From Candidatus Scatomorpha stercorigallinarum (lineage in GTDB: Bacteria; Bacillota_A; Clostridia; Oscillospirales; Oscillospiraceae), in the NCBI GenBank assembly GCA_018713375.1, contig DVOV01000138.1:1-21638 (forward strand): a DNA stretch of 21,638 nucleotides, in the 5' to 3' direction. Below are positions 7,325 through 14,994 of the stretch, piece by piece. The position numbers were made by a program, and so were the translations under genes. Positions within the stretch are counted from its first letter, which is position 1, and each line of letters starts with the position of its first letter. The notes under the pieces are model-generated. The model did no database searches and was not told the DNA's origin. It saw only the letters and a program-made list of their open reading frames with translations.

Positions 7325-7663
7325 TCAATTTTCTTCCAGCAGTTCCAAAATACTCAAAACGTGCTGTTTCAACAGCTGCTGCCTGTTTTTTGGCAGGCGG
7401 GAGTAAAACCCCAACGCTTCCAGGCAGCGCACGGCGCTATCACGCGCGGATGGCGGCGGGGCGCCGAACACGAGCTCGTCCAGCGTGAGGCCGGCGGCGT
7501 TGGCGATGCGTATCAGCGTGTCGGCGCTGGCCTCGCCGCGGGTGGCGACGGATTGCAGCGTGCTGCGCGGGATGTCGAGGGCCTGGGCGAACTCGCACTG
7601 GGTCATGCCGCGTTCGCGCTGAAGACGCCGCAGCGTTTCAGATAAATTGTTCTTCCGCTGCAT
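7325..7663 (-). CDS. XRE-family helix-turn-helix transcriptional regulator
   Basis: 112 residues from the ATG at 7663, which has AGGAGG 8 bases upstream; a GTG three codons earlier overlaps that site and is less likely. Residues 7-65 form a Cro/CI-type HTH (QRERGMTQCEFAQALDIP, then RSTLQSVATRGEASADTLIRI). The remaining 45 residues are helical and Leu-rich, probably for dimerisation, with no peptidase or metal-binding domain. It is a single-gene unit between a tRNA and the maltodextrin permeases. Direct repeats upstream of its promoter suggest autoregulation. Targets are unknown. Confidence 0.85.
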   Translation of the reverse strand: MQRKNNLSETLRRLQRERGMTQCEFAQALDIPRSTLQSVATRGEASADTLIRIANAAGLTLDELVFGAPPPSARDSAVRCLEALGFYSRLPKNRQQLLKQHVLSILELLEEN

Positions 7664-7685
7664 CGCCGTCACCTCCTATGCTGTC

Positions 7686-7739
7686 ATAATAGCACATTAT
7701 TTGACAAATATAATGCCGATTATTTGGCTATAATGACGA
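7686..7739 (-). promoter_or_regulatory. XRE gene promoter with repeated operator-like elements
   Basis: On the minus strand an extended -10 (TGC then TATTAT, 7686-7694) lies about 25 bp before the ATG. No good -35 is seen. Directly upstream are two imperfect direct repeats, 7696-7719 and 7719-7739, each beginning ATTATTTG and containing TATAATG followed by NCGA; they differ by a 3-base insertion. The first copy also contains the inverted repeat TATTTG-A-CAAATA. Confidence 0.5.
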
Positions 7740-7788
7740 ATATTCGGCGGACAGCGGCGTTGCTGGCGGACAGGGGCTTTGAACGCAG

Positions 7789-7821
7789 AGAGGCCGCGGG
7801 AGATGTTTCCCCGCGGCCTCT
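7789..7821. terminator. Hairpin at the 3' end of the maltodextrin operon
   Basis: A 12-bp stem, AGAGGCCGCGGG (7789-7800) with its complement (7810-7821), and a 9-nt loop lie 18 bp beyond the last permease gene. The T tract on the operon strand is poor, so it may act as an RNA-stabilising 3' end as much as an intrinsic terminator. Confidence 0.55.
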
Positions 7822-7838
7822 GTTTACATGCGCTTTTT

Positions 7839-8696
7839 TCAGCCCTTGATGCCCCCGGCCTGCAGCCCGGAGACGAAGAACTTCTGGCAGCAGATGAACA
7901 CGATGAGCACCGGTATCAGGCTGGAAACGCTCATGGCGAATACGTAGCCCCACTGGGTGAACTGGTGCTGCCCAAAGAAACCGGAGATGGCGATGGGCAG
8001 CGTGCGCTTGAGGTCGTCGTTGATGACGGTCATCGCCCAGGTGAACTCCTCCCAGGCGGTGAGGAAGTTGAAGATGCTGACGCTCGCTATGGCCGGGCTG
8101 GCGAGCGGGCAGATCACCTTGAAGAACACGGCGAACACGCTGCCGCCGTCCATATACACGGCCTCGTCGTACTCGCGCGGTATGCCCTCTATGTATCCCT
8201 TTATCATGAAAGTGGAGAAGGGTATCACCCACGCGACGTAAAACGGCACAAGGCCGAAGAGTTTGTTCGTCAGCTTGAGGAAGGTGGCCAGCTGGTACTG
8301 CGTCAGTATCAGCGTGGTGCCGGGGATGATCATGGTGCCGATGACGAGGCCGAAAAGCAGCCTGCGGCCCGGGAAGCGGAAGCGGGCGAGGCAGAAGGCC
8401 AGCGCCGTGGCGATAAAGGCCGCTATCACGACGGTGAGGAGCGTGACGGCCACGCTGTTGAGGAAATTCAGGTAAAACTTTTCCTGCGTGAAAATGTACT
8501 GGTAATTCTCGGCCGTGAGCTCCTCCAGCGTGGGCAGGAAACGCGGCGGGAACTCATAGAGCGCGCCGTTGGGCTTGAGCGAGGTGCTGACCATGTAGAC
8601 CATCGGCAGTATGCTGACGGCGCCGCCGATGAGCAGCAGCAGGTACTGCACGGCCAGCGAGGCGCTGCGCTTTGTGAGCTTGTGTCTTCTTGTCAT
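7839..8696 (-). CDS. Carbohydrate ABC transporter permease, MalG-like
   Basis: 285 residues with about six membrane helices (the first near residues 16-36). The cytoplasmic EAA loop, which contacts the ATPase, is visible at 173-200 (PREYDEAVYMDGGS). It is the second membrane subunit of a sugar importer of the CUT1 type and the last gene of the operon, starting 13 bp after the MalF-like gene. The ATG at 8696 has GGAGG 9 bases upstream. No ATPase gene is nearby; in Firmicutes a shared MsmX-like ATPase usually serves such importers. Confidence 0.93.
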   Translation of the reverse strand: MTRRHKLTKRSASLAVQYLLLLIGGAVSILPMVYMVSTSLKPNGALYEFPPRFLPTLEELTAENYQYIFTQEKFYLNFLNSVAVTLLTVVIAAFIATALAFCLARFRFPGRRLLFGLVIGTMIIPGTTLILTQYQLATFLKLTNKLFGLVPFYVAWVIPFSTFMIKGYIEGIPREYDEAVYMDGGSVFAVFFKVICPLASPAIASVSIFNFLTAWEEFTWAMTVINDDLKRTLPIAISGFFGQHQFTQWGYVFAMSVSSLIPVLIVFICCQKFFVSGLQAGGIKG

Positions 8697-8709
8697 GATA
8701 AACGCCTCC

Positions 8710-9597
8710 TCAGGCCGCGTCGCGGTTCTTCATGGCCTTGAACTGCAATATGGCGAGGAAGATCAGCGTCACGGCGACGATGAAGGAGAGCGCCGCGGCG
8801 TAGCCGAACTCGCCGGAGTTGAAGGCCTTGCTGTACATCCAGGTGAGGATGACCTCCGTTTCGTGCATGGGCTTGCCGTCCGTGATCATCTTGATGGAGG
8901 TGAACACGTTGAAGCCGCCGATGGTGAGCATCACCAGCGCGAAGAGTATGGTGGGCTTGATGCTGGGCAGGGTGATGTAGAAAAACTTCGTGAACGGGCC
9001 GCAGCCGTCCATCTCCGCGGATTCATAGAGCTCGCCGGGCACGCTCTGCAGCGCCGCCAGGAACACGACCAGGTTCCAGCCCACGCCCTTCCAGATGCCC
9101 AGCAGCATGGCCACCGTCATGCCGCCCCAGCGCGTATCGAGCCAGCGGACGTTGGACTCCGTCAGATGCAGGACGTTCGTCAGCAGGTAGTTGAGCATGC
9201 CCTCGGTGTTGAAGATATAGCGGAACACCAGCGAGACGATGACCCACGAAGTGATGACCGGCAGGTAATAGATGACGCGGAACGTTACGCGGAAGCGCGG
9301 GATGGAGTTGATGAGCACGGCCGCGAGCAGGCCCAGCGCCATCTGCGCCGGCACGGTGATCACGGTGTAGACGATGGTGTTCGTGAAGGATATCCAGAAC
9401 GTCCTGTCCGTGAGCACTGCTTTGTAATTCGCAAGGCCCGCGAAGCCGTGCTCGAACATATTGGCGCGGTCCCATTCGAGGAAGCTCATGATGAAGAGCT
9501 TGACGATGGGGTAAATGGTGAAAATAGCGAACACCGCGATCCCCGGCAGCAGCAATGCGCCGAGCTGGATGCGGTTCCGCCGCGGCTTGAGTTCCAT
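8710..9597 (-). CDS. Carbohydrate ABC transporter permease, MalF-like
   Basis: 295 residues with six predicted membrane helices (the first at 12-40). The EAA loop is at 188-211 (PGELYESAEMDGCG). It lacks the long periplasmic loop of enterobacterial MalF, as is usual in Gram-positives. The ATG at 9597 is preceded by AAAGGAG. It pairs with the MalG-like subunit downstream and is separated from the sugar-binding lipoprotein gene by 97 bp that contain a large hairpin. Confidence 0.93.
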   Translation of the reverse strand: MELKPRRNRIQLGALLLPGIAVFAIFTIYPIVKLFIMSFLEWDRANMFEHGFAGLANYKAVLTDRTFWISFTNTIVYTVITVPAQMALGLLAAVLINSIPRFRVTFRVIYYLPVITSWVIVSLVFRYIFNTEGMLNYLLTNVLHLTESNVRWLDTRWGGMTVAMLLGIWKGVGWNLVVFLAALQSVPGELYESAEMDGCGPFTKFFYITLPSIKPTILFALVMLTIGGFNVFTSIKMITDGKPMHETEVILTWMYSKAFNSGEFGYAAALSFIVAVTLIFLAILQFKAMKNRDAA

Positions 9598-9622
9598 ACC
9601 CGCTCCTTTCTCCGTAAAAGCG

Positions 9623-9659
9623 GCAGCCGGAACGCCGCGCGGCGCGGCGGCCCGGCTGC
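9623..9659 (-). promoter_or_regulatory. Intercistronic hairpin between binding protein and permeases
   Basis: GCAGCCGG (9623-9630) pairs with CCGGCTGC (9652-9659), and the loop holds the palindrome CGCCGCGCGGCG (9633-9644). On the operon strand it is followed by CGCTTTTAC, a weak T tract. Such structures after a binding-protein gene commonly block 3' decay or partly terminate, leaving more binding protein than permease; that role is inferred here. Confidence 0.55.
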
Positions 9660-9694
9660 ACAGTTGCCTTTTTTAAGGGATTCTGATATAATAT

Positions 9695-11008
9695 TTACCC
9701 GGCGAGCATCGCATCCACCTCCGCGGCCAGCGCGTCGAGCGTGCTCTGGGCGTCCGCCCCGTTCACGATGATGTCGGTGACGGCGTTGGTCAGCGCGCTG
9801 TCAAAGTCCGACCAGCAGGCTATGGGCGGGCGGGCCTTGGCGGTGGTGATGGCCTCCAGGAAGGGCGCGTAGTCCTGTGCGGCGACGGTGTCGCTCTCGA
9901 GGGCGGCGGTGTTGACGGGGATCTGCCCGCACTGGGCCATCTGCTCCTGTGCCCACTCGCCGGTCATGAACTTCATGAACTCCCAGGCGCCTTCCTTGTT
10001 CGGCGTGTCGAACATGGCGATGTCCTCGCCGCCGAGCACGGAGATGGAGCCGGCCTCGCCGGCGGGCATGTCGCACATGCCGTACTCAAAGTCGGGGTAG
10101 GCCCCGTCCATCTCGGCGGTCTTCCAGGGGCCTTCGAGCAGCATCATGTAGCGCCCGGTGCCGAAGCCGTCGGTCATCGGGATGTCGCCGCTGTTGAAGC
10201 CGGTGAGCTGGCCGTTCGCGTAGAGGTCGGCGAGCATCTGCACGGCGGCCACGGTCTTTTCGCTGTTGAGATAGCCCGTCGCCACGGTGTAGTCCTCGTT
10301 GGTTATCTCGCCGCCCATGCTCCAGATGTAGGGCAGGATGTTCCATCCGGCGAGCGCGGGCTCGTTGAGGCCCCAGACCTGCTGGCCGTTCTCGTTCGTG
10401 CCGGAGAGCGCGGCGATGGCGGCGAGCATATCGTCGATGGTCTCGGGCGGCTCCAGCCCGGCGTCGGCGAAGGCCTGGGCGTTATAGAACATGATCTTGG
10501 AATTGGTGTTGAGCGCGAGGGCGTAGTTGTGCCCGTCCACCTCGCCGGTGCTCATGGCGCTGGGCAGCAGCCCGGCGGCGACGTCGGCGAAGTCCGTCAT
10601 CTCTTTGTCGAGGGCGACGAGTATGCCCATCTCCTCAAACTCGGGCACCCAGGCGATGTCAAGGCGCGCGACGTCGGGCAGCGTGTCGCTGCTGGCGCTG
10701 ATGATTATTTTGTCGTGCAGGTCCTGCCACTCGTGGGAGACGGCGTTGACCTTGTACTCGGGATGCTCCTCCTCGAATTTGGGGATGAGCACATTCATAA
10801 GGGTTTCATTCTCCGCGGACTGGGCGCTGTAGTGGTGCCAGAAGTTGATCGTGGTGGGCTCTACGGCGGGCTCCTGCACGGGCTCTTCGCTCTCCTGCGG
10901 AGGTGAACTGGTGTCTGGCGCTTCCTGGCCGCAGGCTGTTAATGCCGCAATCATCAACAGCATGGCCAGTGCAAGCGCCAGCATTTTTGCAAAGCTCTTC
11001 TTTTTCAT
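9695..11008 (-). CDS. Sugar-binding lipoprotein of the maltodextrin ABC importer
   Basis: 437 residues. The signal peptide MKKKSFAKMLALALAML ends in lipobox LTAC with Cys26 as the lipid anchor, followed by an acidic Ser/Pro/Glu linker. The mature part is a family 1 extracellular solute-binding protein (TINFWHHYS, PKFEEEHPEYKVN, then WNILPYIWSMGGE and the late segment KEGAWEFMKFMTGEWAQ). The start at 11008 was chosen because the signal peptide begins there and GAGG lies 6-7 bases upstream; an ATG at 11026, overlapping the amylase stop as ATGA, would lengthen the signal peptide without a ribosome site. Linkage to a neopullulanase-like enzyme and LacI suggests maltodextrins as ligand. Confidence 0.92.
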   Translation of the reverse strand: MKKKSFAKMLALALAMLLMIAALTACGQEAPDTSSPPQESEEPVQEPAVEPTTINFWHHYSAQSAENETLMNVLIPKFEEEHPEYKVNAVSHEWQDLHDKIIISASSDTLPDVARLDIAWVPEFEEMGILVALDKEMTDFADVAAGLLPSAMSTGEVDGHNYALALNTNSKIMFYNAQAFADAGLEPPETIDDMLAAIAALSGTNENGQQVWGLNEPALAGWNILPYIWSMGGEITNEDYTVATGYLNSEKTVAAVQMLADLYANGQLTGFNSGDIPMTDGFGTGRYMMLLEGPWKTAEMDGAYPDFEYGMCDMPAGEAGSISVLGGEDIAMFDTPNKEGAWEFMKFMTGEWAQEQMAQCGQIPVNTAALESDTVAAQDYAPFLEAITTAKARPPIACWSDFDSALTNAVTDIIVNGADAQSTLDALAAEVDAMLAG

Positions 11009-11022
11009 GACGTACCTCGCTT

Positions 11023-12819
11023 TCATTTTTTGATAAATATTTTCACGGAACGCGCGGGGACCGTGACGGACAGCGTCCCCGCATATCCCGCGTTGTACGC
11101 ATCCCGCGCGGCGTAAGGCGCGGGCCTGGACACGAGCGCCTCGCCGGAGAACGCCTCGCGCCACTCGCCGCCGGCCTCCGGCACCGCGGCCGCGGCGGAA
11201 AGCGGGCGGCCGCCGGCGTTTATCACCGTCAGCACGCTCTCGCCGCCGCACGTGCGGCAATAGCCGCAGGCGTTGGCCTCGTTGTCCGCGAGGGCGATGT
11301 GGAAATCGCCGCCCGTCAGTGCCTTGGAGCCCTTCCGCAGCGCTATGAGCCGCCTGTACCAGCCGTATGGCTCCGCCCGGCGCCCGGCGCGATCCCAGTC
11401 CATGGCCCGGCGGCAGTCCGGGTCGTTTTCGCCCTCCATGCCTATCTCGTCGCCGTAATAGACGGCGGGGCAGCCGGGGAAGGTCATCTGTAACGCCACC
11501 GCCAGCCGGTGGCGTTCCCTGTCGCAGCCGCAGAGCGTGAGGAAGCGGGGCGTGTCGTGGCTGTCGAGCGGGTTATACATGCGCAGCGCCGTCTCATAGG
11601 GATAGAGCGAGAGCAGCCGGTTGGCGCGGTGGGCAAATTCCACGGCGCTTATTTTGCCGAGGGCCAGCCAGTCGCGCGCGGCGTCCCGGAAGAGGTAGTT
11701 CATGGCCGCGTCCAGCCGCCCCGGCTCTATGAGCTTGCCCGCGTCGCCCCAGGCCTCGCCTATCAGCACGCAGCCGGGGAACTCGCGCTTCAGCTCGTAG
11801 GAGAACTCGTCCCAGAAGCTGACGGGCACCTCGTCGGCCACGTCCAGGCGCCAGCCGTCGGCGCCGGTCTCGCGCAGCCAGTGCTTGCCCACTGCGATGA
11901 AATAGCGCCGCGCCTCCGGGTCGGAGAGGTCTATCTTCGGCATCCACTTGTAGTGCCCCACGCAGTCGTAGCTGCAGGGGTCGGGCCGGGCGGGCCAGGA
12001 ATTGACGAAGAACCAGCCTTTATAGCGCGAGAGCGCGCTGTTTTCCACCACGTCGTGGAAGGGCGGCCAGTAGAAGCCGCAGTGGTTGAAAACGCCGTCC
12101 AGCAGTACGCGGATGCCGCGCGCGTGCGCGCCGTCCACCAGCTGCCGGAGGTCCTCCGCCGTCCCGAAGGCCGGGTCCACGCGGTAGTAGTCTATGGTGT
12201 CGTACTTGTGGTTGGATACGGCAGCGAACACCGGCGTCAGGTACAGGCAGGTAGCCCCCAGCTCTGCTATGTAGTCGAGCTTGCCGGTTATCCCCCGGAG
12301 GTCGCCGCCCATGAAATTCTCGCGCGTCGGCGCGCTGCCCCAGGGCACGGCACCCGGCGGGTCGAGCGACTCATCGCCGTTGGCGAAGCGCTCGGGGAAG
12401 ATCTGATAGTAGACCTGCTCGCTGCTCCAGCCGGGGGCGGCGTGCCCGTCCGGCAGGTTGGGCCAGAGGAATTCAAAAAATCCCCCGTCCATCGGCGGCT
12501 CTTCGCGCTTGAAGCCCTCCGCATCCAGCCAGAGGCGCTCGCCGTCCACGCCCCTGAGCTCAAAGCAGTAGCGTATATAGGCCGCGATGCCCTCACAGCG
12601 CAGCTCCGCCGTGAAGTGGTCGCGCATGCCGTCCCGCAGCCCGGCGCGCATGGGCCTGCGCCGTCGGGCGGAGGGCTCCGTCTCATAGCGCCCCCAGTAA
12701 AGCACATCCACCTGCGCCAGGTCGCCCGCCGCCGCGCTCAGGCGCAGGGAAAGCGTTTCCCGCGAGCGCGGCCAGGCGTACTCCAGCGTGGGCCGGTGGA
12801 TGACCGCCGGCAAATTCAT
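11023..12819 (-). CDS. Cytoplasmic GH13 alpha-amylase / neopullulanase (cyclomaltodextrinase-like)
   Basis: 598 residues from the ATG at 12819, preceded by GAGGAGG. The N-terminal 120 residues look like the beta-sandwich (CBM34-type) domain of GH13_20 neopullulanases. The catalytic barrel shows all four GH13 regions: DGVFNH (241-246), GWRLDVADE with nucleophile Asp326, GEAW with acid/base Glu355, and SHDT with Asp422. A C-terminal beta domain follows. There is no signal peptide, so it should cleave imported maltodextrins or cyclodextrins inside the cell. The gene starts 13 bp after the LacI stop and ends 14 bp before the lipoprotein start, a tight operon. Maltogenic amylase, cyclomaltodextrinase and neopullulanase cannot be told apart by eye. 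Confidence 0.92.
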   Translation of the reverse strand: MNLPAVIHRPTLEYAWPRSRETLSLRLSAAAGDLAQVDVLYWGRYETEPSARRRRPMRAGLRDGMRDHFTAELRCEGIAAYIRYCFELRGVDGERLWLDAEGFKREEPPMDGGFFEFLWPNLPDGHAAPGWSSEQVYYQIFPERFANGDESLDPPGAVPWGSAPTRENFMGGDLRGITGKLDYIAELGATCLYLTPVFAAVSNHKYDTIDYYRVDPAFGTAEDLRQLVDGAHARGIRVLLDGVFNHCGFYWPPFHDVVENSALSRYKGWFFVNSWPARPDPCSYDCVGHYKWMPKIDLSDPEARRYFIAVGKHWLRETGADGWRLDVADEVPVSFWDEFSYELKREFPGCVLIGEAWGDAGKLIEPGRLDAAMNYLFRDAARDWLALGKISAVEFAHRANRLLSLYPYETALRMYNPLDSHDTPRFLTLCGCDRERHRLAVALQMTFPGCPAVYYGDEIGMEGENDPDCRRAMDWDRAGRRAEPYGWYRRLIALRKGSKALTGGDFHIALADNEANACGYCRTCGGESVLTVINAGGRPLSAAAAVPEAGGEWREAFSGEALVSRPAPYAARDAYNAGYAGTLSVTVPARSVKIFIKK

Positions 12820-12832
12820 GCTCCATCCCTCC

Positions 12833-13867
12833 TCACGATCCGGCCCCGGCACTGCGGGCGGTGGACGGGCGCTCCACGACGCGCGTGGAGAGCAGCACCT
12901 GGCGGATGCTCGAGCCCGGGTTTTCGATCTGGTTTATAAGTATCTCCGCCGCCTGTTCGCCGAGCTCGTAGGTGTCCACGTCCATACTGCTTATGCCCGG
13001 CTCGGCGAGGTCGGTCACCACGGTGTTGTCAAAGCTGAGTATGCCCAGGTCTTCGGGGACGCTCAGCCCTTCGCGCTTCGCCGCCCTCAGCGCGCCGAGG
13101 GCCACGATGTCGCTCCCGCAGAGCACGGCGTCCGGCCGGCCCGCCGACCTGAGCAATGCGCTTATGAGCGCAACGGCGTTGTCTATCCCCGGCTCGGCGT
13201 GTATTATGAGCGACTGGTCCACGCCCAGGCCGCTGGCGTCGAGCTCGCGGCAGTAGCCGGAGATGCGGTCGGCGTTGAAGGTCTCCTTGCCGGAGTGCGA
13301 CACGAAGGCTATGCGCCTGTATCCGCGCTGCACGAGATGGCGCGTGGCCAGCACGCCGGCCTGGGTGTTGTTTATGTCCACCCAGCTGGTATCGGCGTCC
13401 CGCTCTTCGGTGCGGCCGAGGATGACGCAGGGGAAGCTGAGCTCGTCCAGCTTGGCAAGGAAAGCGCGGTCGAACAGGGAGATGGGCAATATCACGCCGT
13501 CCACCTTGCGGCCCAGAGCCAGCCGCTCCGCGCTGGATATCCCGCCGCAGCTGGGAGACCCGTTCGTGACCACAAGGCTGTAGTCGTTGCGGTGGGCGGC
13601 GGTCTCAATGCCGTACACCGTGTTGTTGAAGAAGCTGTTCGCATATGAGCGTGTGTCCGCGACGTCTATCACCAGCGCGATGGCCCGCGGGGAGCCGTTG
13701 GCAAAGCTGCGCGCGAAGTCGTTCGGCACATACTTGAGCTCCTCCATCGCTTTTTTTATCCGCTGGGTCGTCTCCTCGGAGATGGTGCCCTTGTTGTTGA
13801 GCACGCGCGAGACCGTGGAGGCGGAGACGCCCGCCGCCCGCGCAACATCCTTTATCGTAGCCGCCAT
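12833..13867 (-). CDS. LacI-family repressor of the maltodextrin operon
   Basis: 344 residues. The N-terminal HTH is typical (IKDVARAAGVSASTVSRVLN, 5-24) and is followed by the hinge helix region and a periplasmic-binding-protein-like sensor domain (ALVIDVADTRSY, VDGVILP, ILGRTEERDADTSWVDINN, DAVLCGSDIVALGAL). It is the first gene of the operon it probably controls: a perfect 18-bp palindrome lies just upstream of its AGGAGG site, and a second copy of the box overlaps the predicted transcription start. MalR-like is a fair description; the inducer, probably a maltodextrin, is inferred from the operon. Confidence 0.92.
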   Translation of the reverse strand: MAATIKDVARAAGVSASTVSRVLNNKGTISEETTQRIKKAMEELKYVPNDFARSFANGSPRAIALVIDVADTRSYANSFFNNTVYGIETAAHRNDYSLVVTNGSPSCGGISSAERLALGRKVDGVILPISLFDRAFLAKLDELSFPCVILGRTEERDADTSWVDINNTQAGVLATRHLVQRGYRRIAFVSHSGKETFNADRISGYCRELDASGLGVDQSLIIHAEPGIDNAVALISALLRSAGRPDAVLCGSDIVALGALRAAKREGLSVPEDLGILSFDNTVVTDLAEPGISSMDVDTYELGEQAAEILINQIENPGSSIRQVLLSTRVVERPSTARSAGAGS

Positions 13868-13876
13868 AGTTCCTCC

Positions 13877-13894
13877 TGAGCAAACGTTTGCTCA
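13877..13894. promoter_or_regulatory. LacI-type operator O1, perfect 18-bp palindrome
   Basis: TGAGCAAACGTTTGCTCA is perfectly self-complementary with the central CG typical of LacI/GalR operators. It ends 9 bp before the repressor start codon, next to the ribosome binding site, so a bound repressor would block early elongation or loop with O2, whose centre is 121 bp upstream. Confidence 0.85.
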
Positions 13895-14001
13895 ATATTT
13901 ATCGTCAATAATCTGCTGAGTAATCAATATAATAGTACATGTTGCATAAAATATGGCTCTGGTACTGTGCATTATTGCGGGAGCATGGCTTTTTGCTTAT
14001 G

Positions 14002-14049
14002 CAACCGTTTGACTAAATCTAAGTTATCACTTTCAAGCGGCAAAGTCAA
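14002..14049 (-). promoter_or_regulatory. Maltodextrin operon promoter with operator O2
   Basis: On the minus strand: TTGACT (14044-14049), a 17-bp spacer, TAACTT (14021-14026) preceded by TGA as an extended -10, then 9 bp later the box CAAACGGTTG (14002-14011) over the predicted start site. The 5' leader to the LacI ATG is about 145 nt. The 307-bp gap 13868-14174 otherwise holds only O1 and the terminator of the next gene. Confidence 0.7.
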
Positions 14050-14102
14050 CAGGAATTTTCACTTTTCATCAAAATTAAATGTGCGATGTGGACAAGGACG
14101 GC

Positions 14103-14137
14103 AAAAATAAAAAGGGCGCTTGCCGCAAGCGCCCTTT
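14103..14137 (-). terminator. Intrinsic terminator of the membrane-anchored unknown gene
   Basis: On the minus strand a perfect 12-bp stem (14111-14122 with 14126-14137) with a 3-nt loop is followed by a TTATTTTT tract (14103-14110). It separates this gene from the maltodextrin operon just downstream, so the two have separate transcripts. Confidence 0.9.
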
Positions 14138-14174
14138 ACCGGGTCATCAGATGTTGGGATACGGTGCGATGAGC

Positions 14175-14804
14175 TCATCCGGCCAGCAGCCGGTCGATCT
14201 GCGAGATAACGGGCTTCAGGCCGTCAATGGCTTCCGTAAATTTCTCGGGCTCCGTTTCAATGACAAAAACGGCGCCGTATGCCCCTGCTTCCGAAGACAG
14301 CTGTTTACTGAGTTCGCGGTACGCTCCGGACAGCTCGAGCTTCGTTTCGTCCGCCAGCTGAACGAGCTGTTCATAGCCGGGGGTCAGGCACCTTACCGCG
14401 CTCCGCAGCGTGTCATAGGCGTTATTATAGAAATCTTTGTCATCGTAGTTCGCGCGGCCTGCCGTGTATATGTTCCTCATCCTGGTGGGGAGATCCCAGA
14501 CGTCCCACAGCAGGGCATTCCGGCTTTCCAGTCCGTCCTGGCTCAGCGCATCCTCCGCTTCGCCGCTCAGGTCGAGGGCCAGGTCGCCGGCGGAGCTGGC
14601 ATAGATCCCCAACAGCCCTTGGGCCAGGCGCACATATGTAGCCCGAAAGGCGTGCTCCCGGTCGGCCAGGCGGCAGCGCTCAGCGGCAACGAAGCCCAGG
14701 GCCGCGGCTGTTATCAGCAGCAGTACCGAAAGGACAACGACAGCTATTTTTGCAGAGCGGCTGTAGGACGTGGCGCGCCCGGCGTCAGGGGCTTTGCCGG
14801 TCAT
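14175..14804 (-). CDS. Unknown membrane-anchored protein, probable LacI-regulon member
   Basis: 209 residues, not recognised. One hydrophobic segment at about 19-41 follows a short basic N-terminus and looks like a signal anchor. The rest is predicted mainly helical (RATYVRLAQGLLGIYASSAGDLALDLSG, ELSGAYRELSKQLSSEAG, then VISQIDRLLAG) and would lie outside the membrane. No catalytic motif is seen. The ATG at 14804 has GAGGTG upstream. Its promoter has the same layout as the maltodextrin operon promoter, including a CAAACGCTTG operator at the same distance, so it is probably regulated by the same LacI protein. The residue pattern is vaguely like helical extracytoplasmic sensor domains; that is only an impression. 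Confidence 0.75.
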   Translation of the reverse strand: MTGKAPDAGRATSYSRSAKIAVVVLSVLLLITAAALGFVAAERCRLADREHAFRATYVRLAQGLLGIYASSAGDLALDLSGEAEDALSQDGLESRNALLWDVWDLPTRMRNIYTAGRANYDDKDFYNNAYDTLRSAVRCLTPGYEQLVQLADETKLELSGAYRELSKQLSSEAGAYGAVFVIETEPEKFTEAIDGLKPVISQIDRLLAG

Positions 14805-14833
14805 TGTTTATCCACCTCAAGTATGATCATTTT

Positions 14834-14881
14834 CAAGCGTTTGGCTAACTCAAATATATCATGCAGCGCATGTGGAGTCAA
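14834..14881 (-). promoter_or_regulatory. Promoter with third LacI-type box upstream of the unknown membrane gene
   Basis: On the minus strand: TTGACT (14876-14881), 17-bp spacer, TATATT (14853-14858) preceded by TGA, then 9 bp to CAAACGCTTG (14834-14843). Element order, spacing and much of the sequence between -10 and box (GA-TTAG) match the maltodextrin operon promoter. Confidence 0.7.
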
Positions 14882-14915
14882 CACTGAGCTGAGCGCTGAA
14901 GTCTCATCATGAGGC

Positions 14916-14944
14916 TTGATTTTTTCGCTAAAGTGGTGCATAAT
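14916..14944 (+). promoter_or_regulatory. Promoter of the DUF362 gene
   Basis: TTGATT (14916-14921), a 17-bp spacer and CATAAT (14939-14944) lie about 50 bp before the ATG. It is divergent from the unknown membrane gene promoter, with about 35 bp between the two -35 boxes. Confidence 0.65.
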
Positions 14945-14994
14945 TAAAAAAACGGAGGAAGCCGTTTTCGAGATGCTTGTAAGGAGGAATAGAC

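Noticed and set aside
11009..11260. N-terminal extension of the sugar-binding lipoprotein into the amylase gene
   Set aside because: The signal peptide with lipobox starts at 11008; the extension overlaps coding sequence and has no matching family length.
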